Below are positions 9,095-18,329 of a stretch of DNA of 64,000 nucleotides, in pieces. The notes under the pieces were generated by a model. The model was given only the letters and a program-made list of their open reading frames with translations. It did not search any database and had not been told where the DNA came from. The translations under genes were made by a program, and so were the position numbers. This DNA is from Schleiferia thermophila (lineage in GTDB: Bacteria; Bacteroidota; Bacteroidia; Flavobacteriales; Schleiferiaceae): positions 453,831 through 517,830 of the forward strand of contig NZ_QPJS01000002.1 in NCBI RefSeq assembly GCF_003337435.1, written 5' to 3'. How positions within the stretch are numbered: the first letter of the stretch is position 1; every line of letters begins with the position of its first letter.

Positions 9095-10225
9095 ATGCAA
9101 ACCGAAACTCAAATACCCAAAATCTTCGAAGACGTCCAGGATTTCCTGCCCATTAATGGGACTGATTACATAGAACTCTATGTAGGCAATGCCAAGCAGG
9201 CAGCCCACTATTATCAATCAGCCTGGGGTTTTCAGCCCCTTGCCTACAAAGGGCTTGAAACAGGCAGTCGCGACAGGGTGAGCTATGCCCTTCGTCAGGG
9301 AAAAATCACTCTTGTACTTACCTCCCCACTGCAAGCCGGAGGACCCATCAATGAACACATCAACAAGCACGGCGACGGAGTCAAGGTCATAGCCCTATGG
9401 GTAGATGATGCCACCTATTCCTGGCAGGCCACTACCCAAAGAGGTGCAGAAAGCGCCCTCGAACCCCAAAAACTTACCGACGAACATGGCGAAGTGATCA
9501 TCTCCGGCATCAAAACCTATGGTGAAACGCTTCACTACTTTATCGAAAGAAAAAACTATCACGGAGCTTTTCTGCCCGGTTTTAAGTCGTGGGCTCCAAA
9601 CTATCGTCCCGCAGAAGTAGGCCTCCAATATGTGGACCACATAGTAGGCAATGTGGGATGGGGAGAAATGAACAAATGGGTGGACTTTTACGCCAAAGTC
9701 ATGGGCTTTACACAGCTGGTATCATTCGATGACAAAGACATCTCCACCGAATATACCGCATTGATGTCCAAAGTAATGACCAATGGCAACGGCAGAATTA
9801 AATTCCCAATCAACGAACCAGCCGTAGGCCGAAAAAAATCTCAAATCGAAGAATACATCGAATTCTACAACGGTGCAGGTGTACAACACATCGCCGTAGC
9901 TACCAACAACATCATTCACACCGTTTCGGAACTTAAAAAACGCGGTGTAGACTTCCTCTATGTACCTCCTACGTACTACGATACTGTGCTCGACCGCGTA
10001 GGTGAAATCGATGAAGACCTCGAAGAATTGAAACAACTCGGAGTCCTCATCGACCGCGACGACGAAGGCTATCTGCTCCAACTATTCACCAAGCCGGTGT
10101 TGGACAGACCTACCATGTTCTTCGAAATCATCCAACGAAAGGGAGCCCAATCCTTTGGAAAAGGAAATTTCAAAGCCCTCTTCGAAGCCATTGAAAGAGA
10201 GCAGGCACTCAGAGGAACCCTCTAA
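9095..10225 (+). CDS. hppD: 4-hydroxyphenylpyruvate dioxygenase
   Basis: A 376-residue two-module extradiol-fold protein converting 4-hydroxyphenylpyruvate to homogentisate, the step before the upstream gene. Iron ligands fit the His in YVDHIVGNV (~185), the His in GVQHIAVATNNI and the Glu in MFFEIIQRKG near the C-terminus. The product-channel tail QSFGKGNFKALFEAIE is the HPPD signature. Length matches the family. It is the last gene of the operon; a strong hairpin-T terminator lies 24 bp past its stop. Confidence 0.96.
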   Translation: MQTETQIPKIFEDVQDFLPINGTDYIELYVGNAKQAAHYYQSAWGFQPLAYKGLETGSRDRVSYALRQGKITLVLTSPLQAGGPINEHINKHGDGVKVIALWVDDATYSWQATTQRGAESALEPQKLTDEHGEVIISGIKTYGETLHYFIERKNYHGAFLPGFKSWAPNYRPAEVGLQYVDHIVGNVGWGEMNKWVDFYAKVMGFTQLVSFDDKDISTEYTALMSKVMTNGNGRIKFPINEPAVGRKKSQIEEYIEFYNGAGVQHIAVATNNIIHTVSELKKRGVDFLYVPPTYYDTVLDRVGEIDEDLEELKQLGVLIDRDDEGYLLQLFTKPVLDRPTMFFEIIQRKGAQSFGKGNFKALFEAIEREQALRGTL

Positions 10226-10248
10226 TATTCCTCTTCATTCGGAAACAA

Positions 10249-10288
10249 CCGGATAGAAAGCTCTTAAAGCACCTATCCGGCTTTTTTT
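10249..10288 (+). terminator. Rho-independent terminator of the hmgA-hppD operon
   Basis: A perfect 8-bp stem, CCGGATAG (10249-10256) with CTATCCGG (10273-10280), is followed by C and seven T residues. It lies directly after the dioxygenase stop and makes an upstream GTG start (10290) for the next gene unlikely. Confidence 0.9.
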
Positions 10289-10352
10289 CGTGAAGAAAAA
10301 TTTTTTCCGGAAAACTACAATTTACCACTACTCAAACATACCAGGTATCGAC

Positions 10353-11987
10353 ATGACTTTATCCATAGAAATCGCTCTCCTCATCGTGCTGGTCGTATTG
10401 GCCATCATTTCTCTGATCAAAAAACCAACTGAATCAGTCGCTGAATCCGTCTTGAAAAACCTCGGCGACAAGCTTCTGATCCTCGAAAACAACCTGACAC
10501 GCCTCGAAAAGTCCTTAAAAGAAGACCTCTCAAGCCAGCGCCTTGAACTCACCAACGCGCTAACCGACAACCGTAAAGAACTCTCCGAAAGCATACGCGG
10601 ATTCAAATCCGAACTTCAGGAAGTCCTCAAAGACATACGAGACCTGACTGCTCAAAGCCTTACAGATATCAACAAAACCCTCTTCGAAAAAATAGAAACC
10701 CTCACCCAGGCCACCCACAAAGCTCATAGCGAAAACAGAAACGAAATCAAAGAAACTCTCCGAATCTTCGGCGATGAGCAAAAAAACAAGCTCACAGAAC
10801 TCACCCTTACCATGCAGCAGCAGCTCGAAAAAATCAGCTCCAAAGTAGAGACCAATCTCCAGCAGCTGAACCAGCAGGCTAAATCAGACAATCAGCAATT
10901 CAGAGAAGCGCTCACCAATTCGTTCAAAGAGTTTCAGGAAGTATTCGATAAAAACGTTCGCTCCTTCAATGACGTACAGCGCGAAAAATTCGCTCAACTC
11001 GAATCTCGACAAAACGAACTCGTGCAAAGCACCGAAAAAAAACTCGAAACCATCCGCCAGACCGTAGAAGAAAAACTCGATAAAACCCTTAGCGACAGAC
11101 TCGGGCAAAGCTTCGAAACCGTCGGTAAGCAGTTGCTCGAAGTACAAAAAGGCCTCGGCGAAATGCAAAGCCTCGCTGCCGATGTGGGCGGGCTTAAAAA
11201 GGTGCTCAGCAACGTAAAGCTCCGAGGCGGAGTAGGGGAGGTACAGCTCGCCATGTTGCTCGAAAACATCCTGGCTCCCTCCCAATACGAAAAAAATGTC
11301 CGCACCAAACCCGGCAGCTCAGAACCCGTGGAATTTGCCATAAAATTACCAGGCAAGAGCGAGGACGATGGTAGCTTCATCTATCTGCCAATCGACGCCA
11401 AATTCCCCAAAGAAACTTTTGAAAGGCTCCTTACGGCTTACGAAAGCGGAAACCCCGATGAAATCGAAGTCGCCTCCCGAAACCTCGAAAATACCATTCG
11501 GAAAATGGCCAGCGACATCAGCGAAAAATACATCTATCCGCCAAACACCACTGATTTTGCGATCCTCTTCCTCCCCTTCGAAAGCATCTACGCAGAGGTC
11601 ATCCGGCGCAGCGCCCTGGTTGATCAAATCAGAGACAAGCACAAAGTCATCATCTCCGGCCCCACCACCTTCGCAGCCCTGCTCAATAGCCTGCAAATAG
11701 GATTCCGCACTCTTGCCATTCAAAAGCGAAGCAGCGAAGTGTGGAAACTCCTCGGAGCCGTAAAAACTGAATTCGAAAAATTCGGCGATCTGCTCAATAA
11801 AGCCCGCAAAAACATCCAGACAGGTCTCAATCAAATTGACGAAGTAGCAGGCAAAAGATCAAGAGCCATCTCCTCTAAACTCAGAAACGTAGAATTACTC
11901 CCCCCCGACGAAAGTGTGAAATACTTCCCTGAAATAACCTCTCCCGACCAGGAAGAGTATGAATACGATCCTGATACCGATCAGTAA
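10353..11987 (+). CDS. rmuC: RmuC-family DNA recombination-associated protein
   Basis: A 544-residue protein with an N-terminal membrane anchor (EIALLIVLVVLAII), a long coiled coil (~25-290) and the RmuC nuclease-like core (~300-500). Landmarks are RGGVGEVQLAMLLENIL, LPIDAKFPKETFERLL, FLPFESIYAEV and ISGPTTFAALLNSLQIGF. RmuC limits DNA inversions at short inverted repeats in E. coli; its exact biochemistry is unsettled. The ATG at 10353 is preferred because the longer frame would begin inside the terminator and put about 20 polar residues before the anchor. It ends with an acidic tail. Confidence 0.9.
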   Translation: MTLSIEIALLIVLVVLAIISLIKKPTESVAESVLKNLGDKLLILENNLTRLEKSLKEDLSSQRLELTNALTDNRKELSESIRGFKSELQEVLKDIRDLTAQSLTDINKTLFEKIETLTQATHKAHSENRNEIKETLRIFGDEQKNKLTELTLTMQQQLEKISSKVETNLQQLNQQAKSDNQQFREALTNSFKEFQEVFDKNVRSFNDVQREKFAQLESRQNELVQSTEKKLETIRQTVEEKLDKTLSDRLGQSFETVGKQLLEVQKGLGEMQSLAADVGGLKKVLSNVKLRGGVGEVQLAMLLENILAPSQYEKNVRTKPGSSEPVEFAIKLPGKSEDDGSFIYLPIDAKFPKETFERLLTAYESGNPDEIEVASRNLENTIRKMASDISEKYIYPPNTTDFAILFLPFESIYAEVIRRSALVDQIRDKHKVIISGPTTFAALLNSLQIGFRTLAIQKRSSEVWKLLGAVKTEFEKFGDLLNKARKNIQTGLNQIDEVAGKRSRAISSKLRNVELLPPDESVKYFPEITSPDQEEYEYDPDTDQ

Positions 11988-12079
11988 ATCATAGTTCACC
12001 ACTCAACATTCGATTAACAACTCCAAAGCCCCCGACTTTGTATTTTCGCACCCAATTAATCAGTTAACCACGGGAAAGT

Positions 12080-13447
12080 ATGGCTCATTTCGAATTAGTA
12101 ATGCCCAAAATGGGAGAAAGCGTGGCCGAAGCCACCATCATTAAATGGCTGAAAAATGAAGGTGACCGCATCGAGCTGGAAGAAGCAGTCCTCGAAATCG
12201 CAACCGACAAAGTCGATAGTGAAGTACCCTCACCCGTGGAAGGCATCCTCGTCAAAAAACTCTTCAACGAAAACGACGTCGTCAAAGTAGGTCAGCCGAT
12301 AGCCCTTATCGATACGCAGGCTCAGGACCAGACCACAGCAGCCGCTTCCACCGCTCCAACACCTCAACCAGAGCCGGCTGCAGCAGCCGAAGAATTTGTC
12401 CAGAAAGCTATAGAGACCACCGAAGCTCCTTCGGCCATTAAATCAACCGCAGGCAGATTTTATTCGCCTCTCGTGCGCTCCATTGCTGCACATGAAGGAA
12501 TTTCCCAGGCCGAGCTCGACAGCATACCCGGCACCGGAGCCGAAGGACGCGTCACCAAAAACGACATTCTCTCCTACCTAAAGACACGTAAATCCGCAGC
12601 CCCAGCTACTGCCACTCCGGAGCAGGCTGCCGTCTCAGCATCATCCGCCACTCAGCAAGCCCAGGCAACTTATGCTGCCTCAGCACCCGCGGCCTCAGCC
12701 ATGCCCGCCATCAAGCCGCCCGTCATCGAACCCATGCCGGGCGACGAAATCATTGAAATGGACCGCATGCGCCGACTCATCGCCGACCATATGGTCATGA
12801 GCAAGCATGTAGCACCACACGTCACCAGTTTCGTAGAAGCAGACGTCACCAACATCGTCCTGTGGCGCGAGCGCGTCAAAAAAGATTTCGAAAAGAAAAC
12901 CGGCGAAAAACTCACCTTTACCCCTATCTTCATTGAGGCCATCGTCAGAGCCATAAAGGACTTTCCGATGATTAACATTTCCGTCGACGGTTACAAAATC
13001 ATCCGCCATCGCGACATCAATATTGGCATGGCCACTGCACTGCCCAGCGGCAACCTCATAGTCCCCGTCATAAAAAATGCCGACCAATACAACCTCGTCG
13101 GACTCGCACGCATCGTAAACGACCTGGCCAACCGCGCACGAAACAACCAACTCAAACCCGACGACATCAAAGGAGGCACCTATACCATCAGCAATGTGGG
13201 CACGTTCGGCAATGTTCTCGGCACACCCGTCATCAATCAACCCCAGGTAGCCATCATGGCCGTAGGCGCCATCCGCAAGAAACCCGCCGTACTCGAAACC
13301 CCACAGGGCGACGTCATCGCCATACGCCATATGATGTTTCTCTCACATTCTTATGACCATCGCGTAGTGGATGGAGCACTGGGAGGCAGCTTTGTACGCA
13401 GAGTTGCCGATTACCTGGAGCAGTTCGACATCAACCGCGAATTCTAA
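12080..13447 (+). CDS. Dihydrolipoamide acyltransferase, E2 of a 2-oxoacid dehydrogenase complex
   Basis: A 455-residue protein. Residues 1-80 are one lipoyl domain with lipoyl-lysine Lys44 in ATDKVDSEV. An Ala/Pro/Thr-rich linker follows, then a peripheral E1/E3-binding domain at ~128-168 (SPLVRSIAAHEGIS, GTGAEGRVTKNDI), a second linker, and the catalytic domain at ~225-455 with the active-site His427 in DHRVVDG. It transfers acyl groups to CoA. One lipoyl domain and the RRLIADHMVMSKH pattern fit branched-chain or pyruvate complexes; no E1 or E3 genes are adjacent, so the substrate is not settled. TATTTTCG at ~12040 resembles a -7 element. Confidence 0.93.
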   Translation: MAHFELVMPKMGESVAEATIIKWLKNEGDRIELEEAVLEIATDKVDSEVPSPVEGILVKKLFNENDVVKVGQPIALIDTQAQDQTTAAASTAPTPQPEPAAAAEEFVQKAIETTEAPSAIKSTAGRFYSPLVRSIAAHEGISQAELDSIPGTGAEGRVTKNDILSYLKTRKSAAPATATPEQAAVSASSATQQAQATYAASAPAASAMPAIKPPVIEPMPGDEIIEMDRMRRLIADHMVMSKHVAPHVTSFVEADVTNIVLWRERVKKDFEKKTGEKLTFTPIFIEAIVRAIKDFPMINISVDGYKIIRHRDINIGMATALPSGNLIVPVIKNADQYNLVGLARIVNDLANRARNNQLKPDDIKGGTYTISNVGTFGNVLGTPVINQPQVAIMAVGAIRKKPAVLETPQGDVIAIRHMMFLSHSYDHRVVDGALGGSFVRRVADYLEQFDINREF

Positions 13448-13459
13448 TCTCACCCCCAA

Positions 13460-14230
13460 ATGCAATTATCCCTCCATAAACCTTTGGCCTTTTTCGACCT
13501 GGAAACCACCGGCACCCATTACATACGCGATCGCATCATCGAAATCTCCATTCTCAAGGTCATGCCTGACCAATCCACCCATCTGCGCACCTGGCTGGTC
13601 AATCCCGGCATCCCCATCCCTCCTGAAGTCTCAAAAATTCACGGCATCACCGACGAAATGGTCTCCGACAAACCCAGCTTTAAAGACGTAGCCGGCGAAA
13701 TCAACCACTTTCTCGGCAATGCCGATCTGGCGGGCTACAACTCCAACAAATTTGACATCCCCATGCTCGCCGAAGAAATGCTCCGTGCAGGCATAGACTT
13801 CGACCTGTCCAAAAGACGCTTCGTCGATGTCCAAAACATCTTCCACCGCATGGAACCCCGAAACCTCGCAGCGGCCTATCGCTTCTACTGCAATCGCGAG
13901 CTCGAAAACGCCCACTCCGCCGAAGCCGACGTCACCGCCACGTACGAAATTCTCAAAGCACAGCTCCAGCGCTACCAAGAGCTCCAAAACGATATCGGAT
14001 TCCTGAGCCAGTTCTCCACCAAAAACCAAAACGCCGACCTCGCCGGTTTCATCATCTACAACGCCGACGGAAAAGAAACATTCAACTTCGGCAAATACAA
14101 AGGGCAAACCCTCGAAGAAGTCTTCGAACGCGACCCCGGCTACTACTCCTGGATACTCAATGCCGAATTCCCCCTGTATACCAAAAAAGTCCTCACAGCC
14201 TACAGACTCAGCAAAATCAACCAAAAATGA
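13460..14230 (+). CDS. DnaQ-like 3'-5' exonuclease with C-terminal DUF3820-like tail
   Basis: A 256-residue protein. The DEDDh exonuclease motifs are visible: Asp13 and Glu15 in FFDLETTGT, the Asp in NSNKFDIPML, and His...Asp in NAHSAEADVTATYEIL. The family removes nucleotides from DNA or RNA 3' ends (proofreading, repair or RNA turnover). After ~185 a second small segment, FGKYKGQTLEEVF with YYSWIL, resembles the DUF3820 module often attached to such exonucleases. It overlaps the next gene by 4 bp (ATGA), so the two are probably co-transcribed. Codons are strongly C-ending. Confidence 0.88.
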   Translation: MQLSLHKPLAFFDLETTGTHYIRDRIIEISILKVMPDQSTHLRTWLVNPGIPIPPEVSKIHGITDEMVSDKPSFKDVAGEINHFLGNADLAGYNSNKFDIPMLAEEMLRAGIDFDLSKRRFVDVQNIFHRMEPRNLAAAYRFYCNRELENAHSAEADVTATYEILKAQLQRYQELQNDIGFLSQFSTKNQNADLAGFIIYNADGKETFNFGKYKGQTLEEVFERDPGYYSWILNAEFPLYTKKVLTAYRLSKINQK

Positions 14231-14838
14231 AAATCGTCTGCGTAGGACGCAACTATGCCGACCACGCCCGCGAACTCGGCAACGAAGTCCCCGCCGAACC
14301 CGTACTCTTCATCAAACCCGACAGCGCCATCTATCCCCACCGGTACTACTATATCCCCACCTTCACCACCGACCTCCACTACGAATGCGAAATCGTCGTC
14401 CGCATCGACCGTGTAGGCAAGCACATCGCCCCCGAATTCGCCCATACCTACTACTCTACCATCACACTTGGCATCGACTTTACCGCACGCGACCTCCAAA
14501 ACCAACTCAAAGCCAAAGGCCTCCCCTGGGAAAAAGCCAAAGGCTTCGACGGAGCCGCTGTCATAGGAAAATTTATCCCTAAAGAACAACTCCCACCCAC
14601 CGACCAGCTCGACTTCCAGCTCCATATCAACGGCCAGCTACGCCAATCCGGCCACTCAGCTCACATGCTGCACTCCATCGACCAACTCATCGCCCACATC
14701 AGCCGCTACTTTACCCTCAAAAAAGGCGACCTCATCTTCACCGGTACACCCGCAGGCGTCGGCCCGGTGGCACCCGGTATGCATCTGACCGGCACCCTCT
14801 GTGGTCACCAAATCCTGGAGCTTATTATCAAATCTTGA
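14227..14838 (+). CDS. Fumarylacetoacetate hydrolase family protein (short acylpyruvase-like)
   Basis: A 203-residue protein, the short single-domain form of the FAH fold. Metal-ligand acids are in HYECEIVV and TLGIDFTARD, followed by PWEKAKGFDGAAVIG and the family end FTGTPAGVGPVAPG. Short members hydrolyse acylpyruvates or decarboxylate oxaloacetate rather than cleave fumarylacetoacetate. The tyrosine dioxygenase pair is about 4 kb upstream, so a role in finishing tyrosine degradation is possible, but the size argues against a true FAH. It is translationally coupled to the exonuclease gene. Confidence 0.85.
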   Translation: MKIVCVGRNYADHARELGNEVPAEPVLFIKPDSAIYPHRYYYIPTFTTDLHYECEIVVRIDRVGKHIAPEFAHTYYSTITLGIDFTARDLQNQLKAKGLPWEKAKGFDGAAVIGKFIPKEQLPPTDQLDFQLHINGQLRQSGHSAHMLHSIDQLIAHISRYFTLKKGDLIFTGTPAGVGPVAPGMHLTGTLCGHQILELIIKS

Positions 14839-14848
14839 AATTTATTCA

Positions 14849-15027
14849 ATTGGGCGCCTCCCCCGGCCGCTGTAGTCCATCGGCCGGGGGCCGGTCTGCG
14901 GCTCCTATTCCCTTTGCGGATCGGGCGTGGCACATCGGGCTGCGGTGGCTCGCTCCCGCTCCGCCTCCTCGCCCGTGTGCCACATAGCCCGCCCGCTGCA
15001 GCTCATATCCGCCTCCGCCCTGGCGCA
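14849..15027 (+). repeat. GC-rich interspersed element, type A, copy 1
   Basis: A 179-bp block of very high GC that starts abruptly after AT-rich sequence, 10 bp past the FAH-family stop. It matches 51706-51882 (opposite strand) at roughly 88% over its length. It opens with a perfect 10-bp hairpin, CCCCCGGCCG (14860-14869) with CGGCCGGGGG (14881-14890). Further in, GTGGCAC and GTGCCAC can form a long-range pair. No transposase or target duplication is visible. Short frames inside it are open on both strands but resemble no known protein. Confidence 0.85.
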
Positions 15028-15786
15028 TTCCCACCGCCGAGGCCTCTCCCATTCTCCGGCCAAAGCATTATACACATCATACCATACTAAAATTTGCAAA
15101 CCATAAAATCCATTCCTCAACCAGCACCACCAATGCAAATTACCTCACACAAAACAACCCCATCAAAAGGACTCCTCACCACCATCCGGGCTTTCTTCCT
15201 CACACCTTTTTTTGGAAGGACTTTCGTATCCCGTCCAAAAATCATCACATCCTAAAATCCCTCAAGAGAATCCTCTCCGACAATCCCTGCACTACATCAC
15301 CCAACCAATCCATTCAGCAAAAAGCTGCTGAAAAATCAATCTGAACAATTGTCCCCTACATTCAATCATCCTGAAATACCACAAAAAATCCCACAGATAA
15401 GTACTACATAAGCAACCTTCGCCGAAATCTAATCAATCGCTACTTGTCGATACCCCCATCACTATATTATTCATCATGGTATTGATAGTTGGCAAACCCA
15501 TAAAACGAATACTCGTAATCACTACATTGAACACGTAAAGCCAACCTCCATCCACATAACCTCCGATAACCCTTCTCTTGAACACCGCTGAATATTACAC
15601 TCGCTAAAACAGTAAAAACATCCGTCCATTCCCGTACAGACACTTAAAACAAATCAGTCCTCTTCAAAGTAGACTCATCAGCCAGTCCTAAGTTATCAGT
15701 TCAGTGGGTAATTTAAGATGCTTCACAACTTCTGCTGTGTATTTTCCACTGCATTAAATTTATTTGCAGTTCAGATGGTTCACTAA
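15028..15786. other. Gene-free spacer of about 760 bp
   Basis: AT- and C-rich sequence after type A copy 1. I find no convincing gene, RNA or terminator. Just before the next gene, TTAAATTTATTTGCAG (~15759-15774) resembles the TTTACTTTGCAG element before hmgA and may be its promoter -7 region. Confidence 0.5.
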
Positions 15787-16422
15787 ATGAGAAAACCACT
15801 ATACATATTTGGAGCCGGCGGACTTGGAAAAGAAATTTTCCAATATGTACTTACAACCCCCGATGTACATACTCATTATGATTTCGCAGGCTTTCTCGAC
15901 GATCACCCGCTGACTTCGATACATCGAGATTTTCCGGTGTTGAATCCGTTGGAGCTATCCCTCAATCATACGTATGCTTTATTGCTTTCAGTTGGCAGTC
16001 CCTCCCTGAAAAATATGCTCGAAAGGCGCTTTTCAGCATTTCGTCCAGAGTACCCTGTACTGGTGCATCCATTGGCACAGGCAATCGACCGTCAGGGAAT
16101 AGAGATAGGAAAAGGTACAGTGATTTGCCCGGGTACGGTGCTCACCACCGATATCCTGATTGGGTGCCATGTGCTTATCAACCTCAATTGTACCATCGGT
16201 CATGATGCAGTGATTGGAGATTTCTGCAGTCTAATGCCGGGCGTTCACATTTCAGGACAAGTAGTTGTAGGAACTGAAGTGATGATTGGAACAGGAGCCG
16301 TAGTACTCAATGGAGTGCATATCGGTGACAGGGCTAAGATAGGAGCAGGAGCAGTTGTAACCCGAGACGTAGCACCAGACACTACAGTAGTAGGTATTCC
16401 TGCCAGACCCGTAAATCAATAG
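15787..16422 (+). CDS. NeuD/PglD-like sugar O- or N-acyltransferase
   Basis: A 211-residue protein. The N-terminal Rossmann-like part contains IFGAGGLGKEI. From ~95 there is a left-handed beta-helix of hexapeptide repeats (IGKGTVICPG, TIGHDAVIGD, VMIGTGAVVLNG, AKIGAGAVVTRDV) ending in VVGIPARPV. The catalytic histidine is likely the one in NCTIGHDA. Relatives acetylate amino sugars or sialic acids in surface polysaccharides. It stands alone; its last 7 bp overlap the end of the convergent tonB gene. Substrate unknown. Confidence 0.87.
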   Translation: MRKPLYIFGAGGLGKEIFQYVLTTPDVHTHYDFAGFLDDHPLTSIHRDFPVLNPLELSLNHTYALLLSVGSPSLKNMLERRFSAFRPEYPVLVHPLAQAIDRQGIEIGKGTVICPGTVLTTDILIGCHVLINLNCTIGHDAVIGDFCSLMPGVHISGQVVVGTEVMIGTGAVVLNGVHIGDRAKIGAGAVVTRDVAPDTTVVGIPARPVNQ

Positions 16423-17222
16423 TCCTGTATTGCAAAGCGGATGGGCAAGGCATAGCGCACATTTACTGGTCTGTTGTTCTGACGGCCGGGAGTCCAGGCA
16501 GGCATATTCTGTATCACACGCACAGCCTCCTCGTCGCACCCACCTCCTATGCCCCGCGCGACCTCCACATCCCGGATGCGACCGGTGAAGTCCACTGTAA
16601 ACTGCACAATCACTACCCCCTGTATATTGAGTTCCCGGGCTAGTTGGGGGTATTTTAGAGAAGATGCCAGATACCTCATCAACGCTTCTTTTCCGCCTGG
16701 AAACTCGGGCTTTACCTCTACCACGGCAAACAAGACATCCTGGGGTTCCTCTTGTACCTTCACATTTACCTGCTCGATCACCACGCTATCGATACCTTGT
16801 ACAGTTTCAGTCCCGGGATTTGCTTGATGAAACTCTTCTTGCGTAGGCATATAAACTTCTTCGGCTACTTCTTCGTCTTTTTTTACCTCAGGTTTTACAA
16901 ATTTTATAGTACTTACTTCTGTTGTTTTTTCAATCAGTTGCTGTGGCTGATTGATCATTTCAATTGGAGGAGGCTGCATTAGTTGTGAATACGACACTAC
17001 CGTAAATTGTTCCACTTCAATTTTATTTTTTTCCATCCGCTCATAGTAGCGATATATAAGCAGAGGAGTGCCATATACCAACAATACAAGGGTGCTGGAA
17101 ATCAGCAGACCAGCCCACTCCCTGTATGCAATTTTTCGGCGCTCCACATAGCTGCCGTATGATTTGTTCTTTCCGTGATAGAGCCATTGAGACCAAAGCT
17201 CACGATCTTCTGGTTCCTTCAT
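16416..17222 (-). CDS. tonB: TonB-family energy transducer
   Basis: A 268-residue protein. There is a short cytoplasmic N-terminus (NKSYGSYVERRK), one membrane helix (~32-54), a periplasmic spacer rich in Pro, Glu and Val, and a C-terminal TonB domain with YPQLARELNIQGVVIVQFTVD, GRIRDVEVARGIGGGCDEEAVRVI and MPAWTPGRQNNRPV. It carries energy from ExbB-ExbD to outer-membrane receptors. It is the last gene of an exbB-exbD-exbD-tonB operon and overlaps the upstream exbD by 23 bp. Two TonB receptors are encoded at 59-64 kb. Confidence 0.94.
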   Translation of the reverse strand: MKEPEDRELWSQWLYHGKNKSYGSYVERRKIAYREWAGLLISSTLVLLVYGTPLLIYRYYERMEKNKIEVEQFTVVSYSQLMQPPPIEMINQPQQLIEKTTEVSTIKFVKPEVKKDEEVAEEVYMPTQEEFHQANPGTETVQGIDSVVIEQVNVKVQEEPQDVLFAVVEVKPEFPGGKEALMRYLASSLKYPQLARELNIQGVVIVQFTVDFTGRIRDVEVARGIGGGCDEEAVRVIQNMPAWTPGRQNNRPVNVRYALPIRFAIQDY

Positions 17223-17724
17223 ACCTTCTGATTAGATGTACTTCTGCTTCGTTGAGTTGGTCAAGCGCATAACGATTGAGCTCCTGGTTATTCAGCTGGT
17301 CAATGGTCGTTACCACTATTTCATAAGGAGCGTCATCGGTAGGCTTTACAAAAACAACAGGATCGGATACAGAAGATTTAAAGCGTTCAAAAAAATCCTC
17401 TGCTGCGACAGCATTAGCCATATGGAGCACTTTAAGGTCAGTATCAGGTAGCCCTTGATAGTAGAGCACCGTGTCAGAACGATAGGGAATCAATACCAAA
17501 ACCCTCGATGCTTTGATGGCCGGTTTCTCCTGGTCAGCTGTGGCATCTTCCTCAGCCGGCATGATCAGCTCCAGAGCAAAAGGGCGCGTCAGAGTGGTAG
17601 TAAGCATAAAAAAGGTCAGCAGCAAAAAAGCCATATCCACCATGGGATTCATATCCAGGTCTACTCCGGAACCCGTCAGCTTTTTTCTCCACCTTTCAGC
17701 TTTTTTGGAGGTTGTCTGTTTCAT
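17200..17724 (-). CDS. exbD: ExbD/TolR biopolymer transport protein (second copy)
   Basis: A 174-residue protein with a basic N-terminus, one membrane helix carrying the proton-path aspartate (VDLDMNPMVDMAFLLLTFFML) and a periplasmic domain that is longer than E. coli ExbD. It overlaps the preceding exbD by 4 bp. The two ExbD paralogues share the DMNPMVDMAFLL segment but differ strongly in the periplasmic part, so they may form heteromers or serve different receptors. Confidence 0.93.
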   Translation of the reverse strand: MKQTTSKKAERWRKKLTGSGVDLDMNPMVDMAFLLLTFFMLTTTLTRPFALELIMPAEEDATADQEKPAIKASRVLVLIPYRSDTVLYYQGLPDTDLKVLHMANAVAAEDFFERFKSSVSDPVVFVKPTDDAPYEIVVTTIDQLNNQELNRYALDQLNEAEVHLIRRYEGTRRS

Positions 17725-18329
17725 TGCTTGTTTTTAGATGGTAGTTTTTCGGTCAACAGATTGAACCTCAGTATTTTATTTTCCAGCAAAGTGTTGATTA
17801 CTCGTCTGATGTACTTGTATTCGGTTCCTTTGTCAGCTTTTACAGCCACCCGGATGGCAGGATTTACCACACGCGAATACACTATCCAGTCCGAAAGTTC
17901 ATTGGAAAGGCTATCGACAGGTATACCTTTCATTGGATATACCCTCATTCGCTCTTTGTCACTGAGCAGTTTTGGTAATTCAGCCACAGACACCCCAAAA
18001 CCACTGAGTAAAGCAAAATTTTCTACCTGTTCAGAGGTAAATTCAAGTTGATACCGCTGGCCAATGTGGTTTAGCAGCGCTTTTTTTGAAAATTTGCCAT
18101 CAATGCCGAAAAATATCTGACCTTGCCTGTTTATGTATATGGTCATCACACTGGTCTCAGGCATGGGTACATCCGCCGTAGCTGGCGGTAGTACAACTTC
18201 TGTAGGCTCTTCCAGTCTGAACGATGTGGAAAGCATAAAAAAAGTTACCAGCAGAAATGCCATGTCCACCATCGGATTCATATCCAGCTTCACGATTCGT
18301 GGTCTAGCTTTTTCTATAGCCATAGTCAA
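17721..18329 (-). CDS. exbD: ExbD/TolR biopolymer transport protein (first copy)
   Basis: A 202-residue ExbD with the helix KLDMNPMVDMAFLLVTFFMLS, including the conserved Asp, near residues 17-36. A periplasmic domain of ~160 residues contains the ExbD-like motif VAVKADKGTEYKYIRRVI. Its ATG overlaps the ExbB stop by 4 bp. Together with ExbB it forms the proton-driven motor of the Ton system. Confidence 0.93.
   Translation of the reverse strand: MTMAIEKARPRIVKLDMNPMVDMAFLLVTFFMLSTSFRLEEPTEVVLPPATADVPMPETSVMTIYINRQGQIFFGIDGKFSKKALLNHIGQRYQLEFTSEQVENFALLSGFGVSVAELPKLLSDKERMRVYPMKGIPVDSLSNELSDWIVYSRVVNPAIRVAVKADKGTEYKYIRRVINTLLENKILRFNLLTEKLPSKNKQ

Noticed and set aside
14227..14838. Assigning this gene as fumarylacetoacetase of the tyrosine pathway
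   Set aside because: At 203 residues it is the short acylpyruvase-type FAH protein and is not in the hmgA-hppD operon.
14926..14942. TGGCAC followed by TGC in type A elements as a sigma-54 promoter
   Set aside because: The spacing and the -12 bases do not fit (GG and GC are not ten bases apart with TTGC).
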